In this document: one piece after another, positions 17,843-27,050 of the stretch
Numbering within the stretch: the first letter of the stretch is position 1
How the letters are laid out: the number at the start of each line of letters is the position of its first letter
Origin: an uncultured Roseburia sp.
GTDB lineage: Bacteria > Bacillota > Clostridia > Lachnospirales > Lachnospiraceae
NCBI GenBank assembly: GCA_947246475.1
Contig: CAMXSH010000003.1
Span: forward strand, 32,876 to 96,875
Reading direction: 5' to 3'
Length of the DNA: 64,000 bases
The notes under the pieces: model-generated
Seen by the model: the letters and a program-made list of their open reading frames with translations, nothing else
The model's database searches: none
What the model was told of the DNA's origin: nothing
Program-made: the position numbers and the translations under genes

Positions 17843-18955
17843 ATGGCAAGTTTATCATTAAAAAACATCAACAAAGTATATCCAAATGGATTTCATGCAG
17901 TAAAGGATTTTAACCTTGAGATTGAAGACAAAGAATTCATTATCTTTGTAGGTCCTTCAGGATGTGGTAAATCTACAACACTTCGTATGATCGCTGGTTT
18001 GGAAGAGATTTCAAACGGAGAATTGTGGATTGGTGATAAGTTAGTAAATGACGTAGAACCGAAAGATAGAGACATCGCGATGGTTTTCCAGAACTATGCG
18101 TTGTATCCACATATGTCAGTATATGACAACATGGCATTTGGTCTGAAACTGAGAAAGGTTCCTAAAGATCAGATCGAGCGCCTGGTACATGAAGCAGCTA
18201 AGATTCTTGATATTGAGCATCTGCTTGATCGTAAGCCGAAGGCTTTGTCCGGTGGACAGAGACAGCGTGTGGCGATGGGACGTGCGATTGTGCGTGATCC
18301 AAAAGTATTCCTTATGGATGAGCCTCTTTCTAACCTTGATGCAAAGCTCCGTGTTCAGATGCGTATTGAGATTTCTAAGCTTCATCAGAGACTGGAGACA
18401 ACGATCATCTACGTAACCCATGACCAGACAGAGGCGCTGACCCTTGGTACACGTATTGTTGTAATGAAAGACGGAGTGGTACAGCAGGTTGACAGTCCGC
18501 TGGATCTTTATATGAGGCCAAATAACTTATTTGTAGCCGGATTCATTGGTTCACCTCAGATGAACTTCATCAAGGCGAGAGTGAATGTGTCTGGTTCCGA
18601 CGTACTTCTTACCTTTGGTGCCAACACCGTGAAGCTTCCAGAAAGCAAAGCGAAGAAGCTGATCGAAGGCGGTTATGAGAATAAGGATGTGATCTTTGGT
18701 ATTCGTCCGGAAGATATTAAAGATGAAGAGATGTTCATCAGCAACTCACCGGATACGACTCTTGAGGCTACTGTTAAAGTATATGAGATGCTTGGTGCAG
18801 AAGTATTCCTTTACTTCACTATTGAAAACCATGATATTACAGTTCGTGTGAATCCTCGTACGACAGCTCGTCCTGGTGATACGATCAAGATTGCGCTCGA
18901 TGCAGAGAAGATTCATCTCTTTGACAAAGAGACAGAGAACACCATTACAAACTAA
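17843..18955 (+). CDS. msmK: Sugar ABC transporter ATP-binding protein, MsmK/UgpC/MalK type
   Basis: A 370-residue cytoplasmic ATPase that powers CUT1-type sugar importers. Seen: Walker A GPSGCGKST, Q-loop VFQNYALYPHMSV, signature LSGGQRQRVAMGRA, Walker B VFLMDEPLSNLDA, His switch THDQTEA, then the C-terminal OB/TOBE regulatory domain from about residue 236 (FIGSPQMNF, GIRPEDI). There are no permease or solute-binding genes next to it, so it is an orphan ATPase; in many Firmicutes one MsmK serves several sugar importers. Codons are cleaner and more optimised than in neighbours, which fits high expression. The start at 17843 follows CCAGGGAGGAAC; the ATG 33 bases upstream has no good site. Confidence 0.93.
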   Translation: MASLSLKNINKVYPNGFHAVKDFNLEIEDKEFIIFVGPSGCGKSTTLRMIAGLEEISNGELWIGDKLVNDVEPKDRDIAMVFQNYALYPHMSVYDNMAFGLKLRKVPKDQIERLVHEAAKILDIEHLLDRKPKALSGGQRQRVAMGRAIVRDPKVFLMDEPLSNLDAKLRVQMRIEISKLHQRLETTIIYVTHDQTEALTLGTRIVVMKDGVVQQVDSPLDLYMRPNNLFVAGFIGSPQMNFIKARVNVSGSDVLLTFGANTVKLPESKAKKLIEGGYENKDVIFGIRPEDIKDEEMFISNSPDTTLEATVKVYEMLGAEVFLYFTIENHDITVRVNPRTTARPGDTIKIALDAEKIHLFDKETENTITN

Positions 18956-18990
18956 GCCTGGAATAATATTTTCTATGTAGATTATGAAAA

Positions 18991-19037
18991 AAGCGTCTGT
19001 ACCAGTGGTCTAAGATCACTGGTACAGACGCTTTTAA
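18991..19037. terminator. Bidirectional rho-independent terminator after msmK
   Basis: A perfect 17-bp stem (18991-19007 with 19017-19033) has an A-run on its left side and TTTT on its right side, so it can act on both strands. It lies 36 bases after the msmK stop. Confidence 0.88.
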
Positions 19038-19041
19038 CAGC

Positions 19042-19082
19042 AAAGAAAAGTGCCCTCGTACAAAGTTCAGTTACGAGGGCAC
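19042..19082 (-). terminator. Rho-independent terminator of the chemoreceptor gene
   Basis: On the - strand an 11-bp stem (19072-19082 with 19050-19060; GTGCCCTCGTA arms) is followed by CTTTTCTTTG. It starts 18 bases after the chemoreceptor stop. Confidence 0.85.
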
Positions 19083-19099
19083 CTTTGCTATTGCAAGTT

Positions 19100-21148
19100 T
19101 TAGGAAAACTTATTGATGATATCGTGAATGAAAAAGGCATTCTTTTCATTGTTTTTAACCACACTGGATAATATTTCTGTTGCAGAGGTGGTTCGAGAGA
19201 TCTTTTCGATGATATCATCGACTCCGATGGCATTTTCACCGGAAGCATTCTGTACGGTCTCAATCTGATCTTTAATATTTGTCACTGCCTCGACGAACAG
19301 CGTTGAGACTTCATTAATTTCTTCAATGATTGTTTTGATCGTTGTAATCGAAGAATTGTATTCATTTGCAATATCCACAAACTCCCGGAACTGTTCTGCA
19401 ACGTCTGATTTGAGGAACGTTATCATGTTGTTGAAACAGCTCTGTACATGTTCTATGTTGGAAGTAGTATCGCCACAGATAGACTGGATCTGAGTGGCTG
19501 TTTCAGAAGAACTGTTTGCCAGCTTGCCGATCTCGCTTGCTACGACAGCAAAGCCTTTTCCTGCCTCTCCAGCTCTTGCTGCCTCAATGGAAGCATTCAG
19601 GGACAGAAGATTGGTCTGGCTGGTGATATCAAGGATCTGTGTTGCCATATCGTTGATACGCATAAGAGACTGCAGTTTAATCATGGCCTCTTCAATATTT
19701 TTCTGATTTTCCTCGATACCAGATTCTGTGGACTGCAGTGAATTGTTCGCATTATGCTTCATTTCACTGACAACTTTCATCAGGTTCTCGCTTTTCTGAC
19801 TGCCCATCAGTACTTTTTCTTCAATCTGCTGAACCATATCGGCGATACGGGAAATCTCGTTTCCTACGCGGTTGATGGCTTCGTTGGTAGTATCTGTTGT
19901 TGCGAGAAGCTCTTCTGTCGTCGCTGAGTTATCTTCGGAACATTCCAGAAGAACATGGGAAGATTCCGTCATCTTCTTGGCAGAATCAGACAGGAAGTCC
20001 GAACACTGAGTCAGTGTTGCCACAATTTTACTAAAGGTAAAAAACAAAGAATCCATCGCAGAAGCGATCTGACCGATCTCACTTTTCCGGTCGGTGTATT
20101 TTTTCAGCTTTGGATCCGGTGTAAGGTGAAGATTCTTTAACTGTACAATGGAATTTTCGATCACCTTCAACGGCTTAATGCTGAAACGGATCATAAACCA
20201 GGAGAGCAGTGCGATCAGGATAAAAGCTGCGACACAGATTACACCAAGTGTTCTCATGCTTTTATTTGCCTGGGCGTAGATTTCAGCCTGGCTGTCACTC
20301 AAAGCTACGGCCCAGCCGCGATCCGGCAGGGAACGGTAGGCGGCAATGGAATCCGAATTATCCTTAGCAACATATTCCAGAGTTCCACTCGTCTTTTTGG
20401 CATCTTTATGTATTACATCAATGACGGAGAGAAGCATTTTGTCTTCAATGGGCTGAGCCATAAGGGATTCATCCTCATTGAAAATATGAATGCCAGTCTC
20501 TGTGTTAATCATATAGTATTTTGCGTTCTTTAATCCCTCTACTGCCAGAGAATCAAGCATCTCTTTCAGACCAGCAGCGAAAGGGCCTCCCCCCACATAA
20601 CCGAGGATCGTCTTACCATCTTCATCAAAAACCGGACAATACATGGATAAAATTAATTTTTTTGATGCAGGAGATACGATGATTCCTGTGTTGTATAGGC
20701 CGTTTGCTTTTGTCATAGCATCCTGTAATGCTTTCAGACCATCTCCTTCCCTTGTTGTGATCCCTACAACTTCTGGGTTGGAATGGGCGATAACATGAGT
20801 ATCCCACTCGCCGATATAAATTCCTTCCCAGTTATCCAGACCTTCAAAATATTTTAAGGTAAAATCCTGGGCGGTTTTCTGCAGATCCTTATCGGATGGA
20901 TTTTTCAGGAAAGCCGCCACTACTGGTGCCTTACTGTAGGCGATCAACATATTTTCTGAGTCGGTAACGTACTGTTCAATGATTTTTGTTTTGGCTTCCA
21001 GAGAGGTATTCATGTTATCAATGGAAGTCGTTTTCATAGCTGTTGTCATACTATTATTCGCAAAGAGAAACAATAAGAGAATACAGATCGCGGATACGAT
21101 AGCAATGGCAGCAGTTATGACGGTACTTAATTTTCGGTTTTTGATCAT
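19100..21148 (-). CDS. Methyl-accepting chemotaxis protein with extracellular dCache-type sensor
   Basis: A 682-residue transmembrane receptor. Helix 1 at about residues 10-32; outside sensor of the double-Cache type at about 35-285 ([47 protein letters not shown]); helix 2 at about 298-318; HAMP to about 370; cytoplasmic coiled-coil signalling domain with the hairpin tip [20 protein letters not shown] and [18 protein letters not shown]. dCache sensors of this form often bind amino acids or other small ligands and relay to CheA; the ligand is not known here. No che genes are near. It is a single-gene unit with its own promoter and terminator. Confidence 0.93.
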   Translation of the reverse strand: MIKNRKLSTVITAAIAIVSAICILLLFLFANNSMTTAMKTTSIDNMNTSLEAKTKIIEQYVTDSENMLIAYSKAPVVAAFLKNPSDKDLQKTAQDFTLKYFEGLDNWEGIYIGEWDTHVIAHSNPEVVGITTREGDGLKALQDAMTKANGLYNTGIIVSPASKKLILSMYCPVFDEDGKTILGYVGGGPFAAGLKEMLDSLAVEGLKNAKYYMINTETGIHIFNEDESLMAQPIEDKMLLSVIDVIHKDAKKTSGTLEYVAKDNSDSIAAYRSLPDRGWAVALSDSQAEIYAQANKSMRTLGVICVAAFILIALLSWFMIRFSIKPLKVIENSIVQLKNLHLTPDPKLKKYTDRKSEIGQIASAMDSLFFTFSKIVATLTQCSDFLSDSAKKMTESSHVLLECSEDNSATTEELLATTDTTNEAINRVGNEISRIADMVQQIEEKVLMGSQKSENLMKVVSEMKHNANNSLQSTESGIEENQKNIEEAMIKLQSLMRINDMATQILDITSQTNLLSLNASIEAARAGEAGKGFAVVASEIGKLANSSSETATQIQSICGDTTSNIEHVQSCFNNMITFLKSDVAEQFREFVDIANEYNSSITTIKTIIEEINEVSTLFVEAVTNIKDQIETVQNASGENAIGVDDIIEKISRTTSATEILSSVVKNNEKNAFFIHDIINKFS

Positions 21149-21195
21149 TTTTATCCTTCTCCTTTATTAGAATATAGGTAAATCATATTAATTTT

Positions 21196-21224
21196 ATTAT
21201 AAAGGATAAACTTGTCTGGTACAA
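21196..21224 (-). promoter_or_regulatory. Promoter of the chemoreceptor gene
   Basis: On the - strand TTGTAC (21219-21224), a 17-base spacer and TATAAT (21196-21201) lie about 48 bases before the receptor start. Confidence 0.7.
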
Positions 21225-21303
21225 TGATTTACAACGAGAGAAAGTTGATTAATTCAGCACAAATTTTACATATTTGGAATTAGCGCCATAACGATAAAGC
21301 TGC

Positions 21304-21332
21304 TTTACTTTTTAGTAGAAAAATGATACAAT
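21304..21332 (+). promoter_or_regulatory. Promoter of the CdaR-like regulator and ftsEX unit
   Basis: TTTACT (21304-21309), a 17-base spacer and TACAAT (21327-21332) with an upstream TGA lie 46 bases before the start of the regulator. No other good promoter is visible before ftsE. Confidence 0.6.
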
Positions 21333-21377
21333 AATTCATAATGCGACAATAGTAGACTTGCATTCGGAGGTGTGGCA

Positions 21378-22466
21378 ATGATATCAAATCAGATACTGCA
21401 GAATACCGTTGATGGTATCAAGGGGATCACGAAAAATGATCTGTGTGTGATGGATACAGAGGGAAATGTACTGGCTTCCACTTCAGATGAAATATCCCGT
21501 TTTGTGGAGGAAGGAAAGGACTTTGTCCAATCGCCGGCGGACAGTCAGACGATGAATGGATTTCAATTTTTTAAGATCTATGACGAGACCCAGCTGGAAT
21601 ATGTTGTGGTCATCCAGGGGGATTCGGAAGAGGTCTATACCATAGGAAAGATCCTGGTATTCCAGATCCAGAGTCTATTGGTAGCTTACAAAGAAAGATA
21701 TGATAAGGACAATTTTATAAAAAATCTTCTTCTTGATAATCTGCTCATGGTGGATATCTTTAACCGTGCCAAAAAACTTCATATTGAAATGAATGCAAGA
21801 AGGGTTGCTTTTATCATCGAGACCAATAAGGAAAAGGATAGTGGCGCGCTGGAAACGGTGCGGAGTATGTTTGCCTCCCATACAAGGGATTTTATTACTG
21901 CCGTGGATGAGAAGAATATCATTCTCGTCAAAGAGATCAGCCAGAAGGAAAAGATCGAAGATCTGGAGAAAACGGCAGAGGTGATCGTGGATATGCTGAA
22001 TACAGAGGCGATGTCCAGGGTTCATGTGGCTTTTGGCACCATTGTGAAAGACTTGAAAGAAGTTTCTAGATCTTATAAGGAAGCAAAGATGGCGCTGGAT
22101 GTAGGAAAGATCTTTTATAGTGATAAAAAGGTTATTGCCTACAGCAATCTTGGCATCGGGCGTCTGATTTACCAGCTTCCCATGCCTCTGTGTAAAATGT
22201 TTATAAAAGAAATTTTTTCTGATAAGACGCCAGATGAATTTGATGAAGAGACGCTGAGCACCATCAATAAATTTTTTGAGAATAACCTGAATGTCTCGGA
22301 GACATCAAGACAGCTCTATATACACCGGAATACACTGGTATACCGACTGGATAAGCTGCAGAAAAGTACTGGGCTTGACCTTCGGGTTTTTGATGATGCG
22401 ATCACTTTCAAGATTGCTCTCATGGTCGTAAAATATATGAACTATCTGGAAACTATAGATTATTAA
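21378..22466 (+). CDS. CdaR/PucR-family transcriptional regulator (sugar-diacid-recognition type)
   Basis: A 362-residue regulator. Residues 1-130 match the sugar-diacid-recognition (XylR N-terminal) domain: ISNQILQNTVDGIKGITKND and VLASTSDEI. The middle holds a GGDEF-like CdaR domain (SRVHVAFGTIVKDLKEVSRS), and the C-terminus is the PucR helix-turn-helix (NVSETSRQLYIHRNTLVYRL). Such proteins respond to small organic acids or other ligands and bind DNA. I take ATG 21378, seven bases after CGGAGG, not the GTG six bases earlier. It ends only 15 bases before ftsE, so it is probably co-transcribed with the division and wall-hydrolase genes; that is unusual for this family. Confidence 0.85.
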   Translation: MISNQILQNTVDGIKGITKNDLCVMDTEGNVLASTSDEISRFVEEGKDFVQSPADSQTMNGFQFFKIYDETQLEYVVVIQGDSEEVYTIGKILVFQIQSLLVAYKERYDKDNFIKNLLLDNLLMVDIFNRAKKLHIEMNARRVAFIIETNKEKDSGALETVRSMFASHTRDFITAVDEKNIILVKEISQKEKIEDLEKTAEVIVDMLNTEAMSRVHVAFGTIVKDLKEVSRSYKEAKMALDVGKIFYSDKKVIAYSNLGIGRLIYQLPMPLCKMFIKEIFSDKTPDEFDEETLSTINKFFENNLNVSETSRQLYIHRNTLVYRLDKLQKSTGLDLRVFDDAITFKIALMVVKYMNYLETIDY

Positions 22467-22481
22467 CCGGGGAGGTTTAGG

Positions 22482-23195
22482 ATGGATACGAATAAACCGT
22501 TGCCGATCATTGCGCTGGATGGTGTAAGTAAACAGTATCAGACCGGGGTCGATGCCCTGAAAAATGTTTCGCTTCGAATTGAACAGGGGGAGTTTGTTTT
22601 TGTGGTGGGGAAAAGTGGTTCCGGCAAATCCACATTTATCAAGCTGCTATTAAAAGAGCTGGACCCCACATCCGGTAAATTGTATATTGGGGGACGGCTC
22701 GTAAATAAACTGAGGCGAAAGCAGGTGCCGCTGTACCGCAGAAATATCGGTGTGGTATTTCAGGATTTCCGTCTATTAAAGGATCGTACCGTTTTTGAAA
22801 ATGTGGCGTTTGCCCAGAGGATCATTGGAAGAAATAAACGGGAGATCATTAGAAATGTGTCTACAATGCTTACGATTGTCGGACTGACAGAGAAAGCCGA
22901 TGCCTATCCCCACGAGCTCTCCGGGGGGGAGCAGCAGCGTGTGGCGATCGCCAGGGCGCTGGTAAACCAGCCCACCATACTTCTTGCCGATGAGCCCACG
23001 GGAAATCTGGATCCACAAAATGCCTGGGAGATCATGATGCTTCTGCAGGAAGTGAATAAAATGGGTACTACTGTTGTAGTTGTGACACATAACAATGATA
23101 TTGTGGATATTATGCAGAAACGGGTAGTGACATTGGAAGAAGGCCATGTGATCCGGGACGATAAAAAAGGTGGATATGAATATGAGAGGGATTAG
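22482..23195 (+). CDS. ftsE: Cell-division ATP-binding protein FtsE
   Basis: A 237-residue ABC ATPase: Walker A VGKSGSGKST, VVFQDFRLLKDRTVFENV, signature LSGGEQQRVAIARAL, Walker B ILLADEPTGNLDP, and a His switch VTHNNDIVD. The phrase FQDFRLL...RTVFENVA is diagnostic of FtsE. With FtsX it forms a membrane complex that activates outside peptidoglycan hydrolases at the septum or side wall instead of moving a substrate. It overlaps ftsX by 14 bases and leads the hydrolase-activator cluster. Confidence 0.97.
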   Translation: MDTNKPLPIIALDGVSKQYQTGVDALKNVSLRIEQGEFVFVVGKSGSGKSTFIKLLLKELDPTSGKLYIGGRLVNKLRRKQVPLYRRNIGVVFQDFRLLKDRTVFENVAFAQRIIGRNKREIIRNVSTMLTIVGLTEKADAYPHELSGGEQQRVAIARALVNQPTILLADEPTGNLDPQNAWEIMMLLQEVNKMGTTVVVVTHNNDIVDIMQKRVVTLEEGHVIRDDKKGGYEYERD

Positions 23196-24093
23196 TGTAT
23201 TTTTTTACAGCGTAAAGCAGGGACTTAAGAGTATGAAAAAAAACCGTATGTTTACGCTGGCATCCATTGGTACGATGGCAGCCTGCCTGTTTTTATTTGG
23301 AATGTTTTATTTTATTGTCAGCAATTTTAATCATATGGTTAAAGAAGTGGAGACTTCGGTGGGTGTGACAGTTTTTTTTGAAGAGGGTATTTCCCAGGAG
23401 CAGATCGATTCCATTGGAGAGGCGATCAAGGCTCGCGAGGAAGTAGATCATATGGAATTTATCTCTGCGGAAAAAGCATGGGATGAGTTTGTGAAAGAAA
23501 ATTTTAAAGATAACCCAGATCTGGTGAAGAGCTTTGGAACGGATAATCCGCTGAAAGATTCTGCTTCCTGGCAGGTATTTATTAAGGACATTTCTGCACA
23601 GGAGGATGTGGCGGCATACATTGAGACCATTGAAGGAGTCAGGCTGGTAAAGCGCTCCGACGATACGGCGAAAGGGCTGGAAAATGCCAACAAGCTTATC
23701 AGCTACATTTCGATTGCCATTATTTTGATTCTTCTGGCGGTGTCTATTTTTTTGATCAATTCAACAATATCTACCGGGATCACTGTGCGCAGGGCAGAAA
23801 TTGGGATCATGCGCCTTATGGGGGCTTCAGATTTTTTTATCCGGGCGCCGTTTATCGTAGAGGGCGTCGTGATCGGAATCATTGGTGCCAGTGTACCGCT
23901 GGTGATTTTGATCATCAGCTATGATTCCATTATAAATTATATCAATAATAAATTTAATCTGATCTCTAACTGGCTGACCTTTTTAGAGGCGGCACAGATC
24001 TTTCGTATACTGATTCCGGTATGTCTGCTGATTGGTATAGGGGTAGGATTTCTGGGAAGTTTTTTTACCGTTCGGAAACATTTGAATATTTGA
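23182..24093 (+). CDS. ftsX: Cell-division protein FtsX
   Basis: A 303-residue permease-like protein: helix 1 at about residues 20-45, an outside domain of about 130 residues (VGVTVFFEEGISQEQIDSI; LVKRSDDTAKGLE), then three helices near residues 170-300 with NSTISTGITVRRAEIGIMRLMGAS between them, the typical coupling loop of the FtsX/MacB fold. The outside loop contacts a coiled-coil hydrolase or activator in other bacteria, here most likely the next gene. I choose ATG 23182, eight bases after AAGGTGG; ATG 23176 is possible. Confidence 0.96.
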   Translation: MRGISVFFYSVKQGLKSMKKNRMFTLASIGTMAACLFLFGMFYFIVSNFNHMVKEVETSVGVTVFFEEGISQEQIDSIGEAIKAREEVDHMEFISAEKAWDEFVKENFKDNPDLVKSFGTDNPLKDSASWQVFIKDISAQEDVAAYIETIEGVRLVKRSDDTAKGLENANKLISYISIAIILILLAVSIFLINSTISTGITVRRAEIGIMRLMGASDFFIRAPFIVEGVVIGIIGASVPLVILIISYDSIINYINNKFNLISNWLTFLEAAQIFRILIPVCLLIGIGVGFLGSFFTVRKHLNI

Positions 24094-24107
24094 GAGGGGT
24101 ATGAAGG

Positions 24108-25373
24108 ATGCGCAGAAAAAAAATATTGTCGCTGGTACTTGTGTTTGGAACCATTCTCAGTCTGTGCCTGACACAAGGGGAATCAGGCGTTATAGCAGAG
24201 ACTACGGATTATGACGCCCAGATCAAAAAAGCAGAAAAGATAAAAAGGGAAGCCCAGGAACGGGTGGATGAGCTGAAAAAGGACATTGCCTCACTGGAGA
24301 AGGACAAGGGAGATATTTTAAATTATGTAAAAAAGGTAGACAAAAAGATTGATAATGTCACTAAAACGATGAAAAGGCTGGACGGTCAGATCGAGGATGC
24401 CAGAAAAGAGCTGGTCAAACTGGAAGAACAGCTGGAGATCGCCGAAAATCTTGAAAAACAACAGTATGAAACGATGAAAAAGAGAATAAAATATATGTAT
24501 GAGAGCGGCGGAGACGATTATGTTGCTATGATCTTTAGCGCTGAAAGTCTTGGGGACTTTCTGAACCGCTCCGAGTATATAGAAAAAATCTCGAAGTACG
24601 ATAAAGATCTTTTTAGTAAATTCGTGGAGACAAAGAACAGTACGGAGATCCGCCGCGGCGTGATGGAGTCCAAGGTAGAAGAGATCGCAGAATTAAAGGA
24701 TCAGGCGGCGACGGAAAAAGATGCTCTGAAAAGTCTGAAATCCAGTAAAAAAACAGAGATAGAAAAATTGAATTCTGCCATTACTGCCACAGATTCCAAG
24801 GCAAAAACTTTCCGTGAAAAGGTGGCGAAGGCGGAGCGTGAAGTGGAAAACCTTTTGCTTGAAAAGCAGAAGGAGATTGAAAAACGGGAGGCTGCACGAA
24901 AGGCTGCAGAGGCAAAGAACGGAACCGGAACAGATGGGACTGCTGCCGACCCGGCGGCAGATACCTATCCGGTAAATCATGGCGGGCTCCGCTGGCCTCT
25001 GCGTGTACCGGGCCGTATCTCCTCGGAATTTGGCAGCAGGACCAGCCCGACAGCAGGTGCCAGTACCAATCATCAGGGGATTGATATCGCTGTTTCAGCC
25101 GGTACGCCGATCGTGGCAGCAGGCGATGGGACAGTAGTAACCGCGGCATATAGTGCCAGCGCTGGTAATTATATCATGCTGTATCACGGAAACAGTCTGT
25201 ATACTGTGTATATGCACGCTTCTAAGCTGGCTGTGAGCGAAGGGGCACAGGTGAAACAGGGAGATGTGATCGCCTATGTGGGATCTACGGGAATATCCAC
25301 CGGTGCTCATCTTCACTTTGGAGTATCTGTCAATGGAGCGTACGTCAACCCCCTCAACTACGTGAGCCAATAG
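24108..25373 (+). CDS. EnvC-like coiled-coil protein with M23 (LytM) peptidase domain
   Basis: A 421-residue secreted protein: signal peptide (residues 1-29), long coiled coil (about 32-265; repeated Lys/Glu heptads, YDAQIKKAEKIKREAQERV), an Ala/Thr/Gly linker (about 270-290) and a C-terminal M23 zinc peptidase fold. The M23 metal and catalytic motifs are present: HQGIDIA (H-x-x-x-D), YTVYMHASKL and HLHFGVS (H-x-H), so it may cut peptide bridges itself, unlike E. coli EnvC whose site is lost. It lies 14 bp after ftsX; FtsEX-linked coiled-coil M23 proteins are the known partners of FtsX. Confidence 0.9.
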   Translation: MRRKKILSLVLVFGTILSLCLTQGESGVIAETTDYDAQIKKAEKIKREAQERVDELKKDIASLEKDKGDILNYVKKVDKKIDNVTKTMKRLDGQIEDARKELVKLEEQLEIAENLEKQQYETMKKRIKYMYESGGDDYVAMIFSAESLGDFLNRSEYIEKISKYDKDLFSKFVETKNSTEIRRGVMESKVEEIAELKDQAATEKDALKSLKSSKKTEIEKLNSAITATDSKAKTFREKVAKAEREVENLLLEKQKEIEKREAARKAAEAKNGTGTDGTAADPAADTYPVNHGGLRWPLRVPGRISSEFGSRTSPTAGASTNHQGIDIAVSAGTPIVAAGDGTVVTAAYSASAGNYIMLYHGNSLYTVYMHASKLAVSEGAQVKQGDVIAYVGSTGISTGAHLHFGVSVNGAYVNPLNYVSQ

Positions 25374-25374
25374 C

Positions 25375-25540
25375 GAGCCAGGCACTCCAGGGGCAGCCTG
25401 CTCATATATCCAGGGTGCGGAGCACCAGAGATACAAGATAGCCCAAAGGCAAGCTTGCTTGCCAATTTGGGCTATCTTGTATCTCTGATACGAAGTACTG
25501 GATATGTGAGCGGGCTGTGTCTGGAAGTATCTGGCGAGCA
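25375..25540. repeat. Long imperfect palindrome (about 80-bp arms) after the M23 gene
   Basis: Part of a 352-base stretch (25374-25725) with no gene. The core arms AGAGATACAAGATAGCCCAAA (centred near 25427-25447) pair with their exact complement at 25466-25486 around a GGCAAG-CTT-G-CTTGCC inner hairpin. Outside a small bulge the pairing resumes: CAGCCTGCTCATATATCCAG (25394-25413) with 25498-25517, two mismatches, and further weaker pairing reaches the gene end. The whole could fold as one hairpin of more than 140 bases. It may end the fts transcript or be a MITE-like element; no T-run follows. Confidence 0.75.
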
Positions 25541-25548
25541 TCCTTCAT

Positions 25549-25707
25549 GAGCACGAAGTGCGAATGAGCCCCTGCCCCTTCAGGGAAAGGGAAGGTGAAA
25601 AGAGCACGAAGTGCGAATGAGCCCCTGCCCCTTTAGGGAAAGGGAAGGTGAAAAGAGCACGAAGTGCGAATGAGCCCCTGCCCCTTTAGGGAAAGGGAAG
25701 GTATAAA
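25549..25707. repeat. 53-bp tandem repeat, three copies, upstream of ctpA
   Basis: Units start at 25549, 25602 and 25655, each opening with GAGCACGAAGTGCGAATGAG and containing a small hairpin CCCTTT-AGGG-AAAGGG; copy 1 has a C for T change in it and copy 3 diverges at its last bases (GGTATAAA). The units are adjacent with no spacers, so this is not a CRISPR array. It ends 18 bases before the ctpA start, so it will be in the leader of any ctpA transcript. Confidence 0.9.
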
Positions 25708-25725
25708 GAGTAAGGAGGTCATTTT

Positions 25726-26934
25726 TTGAAAATAAGTAAAAAAAGTTTTATCTTTGGCGCCGTTTTTGGGATCACCATTGCTCTTGGCTTAGTTTCTGTG
25801 GCAAGAGTTTTTGGTATACATTTTTTTCTTCCAGGTTCTGCTTCCCAGCAGATGTATGATAAAGCTAAAGTAGTGGAAAAATGTATTGATAGTTACTATC
25901 AGGGGGATATAGAGGATGAAAAACTGATCGATGGCGGAGTGAAAGGGATGGTAGAGGCACTGGGGGATAGATATTCCCAGTATTATACAGAAAAAGAGTA
26001 TAAGGAGCTTATGAGTGGGATCAATGGCTCTTATGTGGGAATCGGAGTGACACTCAGGATGAGGGAAGAGGACCAGGCGCTTGTGGTCCAGCAGGTAATG
26101 GAAGGTGGTCCGGCTGCAAAGGCGGGAATTAAAGTGGAGGACCGCTTTGTAAGTGTAGAAGGAACTGATGTCGTGGGAAAGAAACTGGATGAAGTTATCG
26201 ACATGATAAAATCAGAGGACAATAAAGAGCGGAAGATTTCTATAGAGGTTGAGAGAACAGGGACGGATGGGCAATTAGAACGGTTAGAGAAAAAAGTGGT
26301 TTGTGACGAGGTCAAAGTGATTTCTGTCCATTCAAAACGATTTGATGATGTGGGCTATATCCAGGTTACAGAGTTTGACAAGGAGACAGCGGGGCAGTTT
26401 AAGGTGGCAATGGAAAATAATGCCCGGAATGATTCTGTGAAAGGTCTGGTGATCGACGTTAGGGACAATGGTGGCGGTTCCCTGGATGCGGCGATTCAAA
26501 TGCTGGATGAACTGCTGCCGGAGGGCGAACTTATTTCAGAAAAGAGCAAAAAGGATGGCAACAAGGTCTATCATTCTACAAATGAGACCAGTTATGATAA
26601 ACCGGTTATTGTGCTCATCAACGAGCACAGCGCCAGTGCTTCCGAGGTTTTTGCCGGGACACTGCAGGCCAGGGGAGCTGCTAAGCTGGTGGGGACAAAA
26701 AGTTTTGGCAAGGGAATCGTCCAGACTGTGTTATCCCTGGAGAGATCCTGTGGTGGCGGTATTAAACTGACTACAGCAGAGTATTTTTTGCCAGGGGGCA
26801 AAAGCATACACAAAAAAGGATTAGATCCGGATATCAGCATTGAGTATAAAAAGCCTGAGGGAGATTATGATCCTGCAAAGGATGAACCGCTTCAGATGGC
26901 GTTAAAACTGATCAGAAATCCTTCAGCGGAGTAG
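25726..26934 (+). CDS. ctpA: S41-family carboxyl-terminal processing peptidase CtpA
   Basis: A 402-residue protein anchored by an N-terminal helix (about residues 8-30) and acting outside. It has the CtpA order: cap helices ([15 protein letters not shown]), PDZ domain ([39 protein letters not shown]), then the S41 core [15 protein letters not shown] and the Ser-Lys dyad in [13 protein letters not shown] and [11 protein letters not shown]. It trims C-termini of wall or secreted proteins. The start is TTG 25726, set by an AAGGAGG site seven bases before it; no ATG alternative exists. ftsEX-M23-ctpA is a common gene order in Firmicutes, though here repeats separate ctpA from the rest. Confidence 0.94.
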   Translation: MKISKKSFIFGAVFGITIALGLVSVARVFGIHFFLPGSASQQMYDKAKVVEKCIDSYYQGDIEDEKLIDGGVKGMVEALGDRYSQYYTEKEYKELMSGINGSYVGIGVTLRMREEDQALVVQQVMEGGPAAKAGIKVEDRFVSVEGTDVVGKKLDEVIDMIKSEDNKERKISIEVERTGTDGQLERLEKKVVCDEVKVISVHSKRFDDVGYIQVTEFDKETAGQFKVAMENNARNDSVKGLVIDVRDNGGGSLDAAIQMLDELLPEGELISEKSKKDGNKVYHSTNETSYDKPVIVLINEHSASASEVFAGTLQARGAAKLVGTKSFGKGIVQTVLSLERSCGGGIKLTTAEYFLPGGKSIHKKGLDPDISIEYKKPEGDYDPAKDEPLQMALKLIRNPSAE

Positions 26935-26969
26935 CTGGACAGAGCTGCCTGACTGGATTGGCTGAAAAC

Positions 26970-27013
26970 AAGATAGCATCTCTGCCTGGTAGTGAAAGCA
27001 GGGATGCTATCTT
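26970..27013. terminator. Hairpin between ctpA and glpK
   Basis: A 16-bp stem with one mismatch (26970-26985 with 26998-27013; AAGATAGCATC arms) and a 12-base loop. It is followed by AATTAAA, not a T-run, so termination on the + strand is uncertain; on the - strand TTGTTTT follows. Confidence 0.55.
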
Positions 27014-27050
27014 AATTAAAGGCTGGAATATGAGGAAGGAGAAAACAAGG

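Noticed and set aside
25549..25707. Possible CRISPR array
   Set aside because: The 53-bp units are directly adjacent with no unique spacers and no cas genes nearby.
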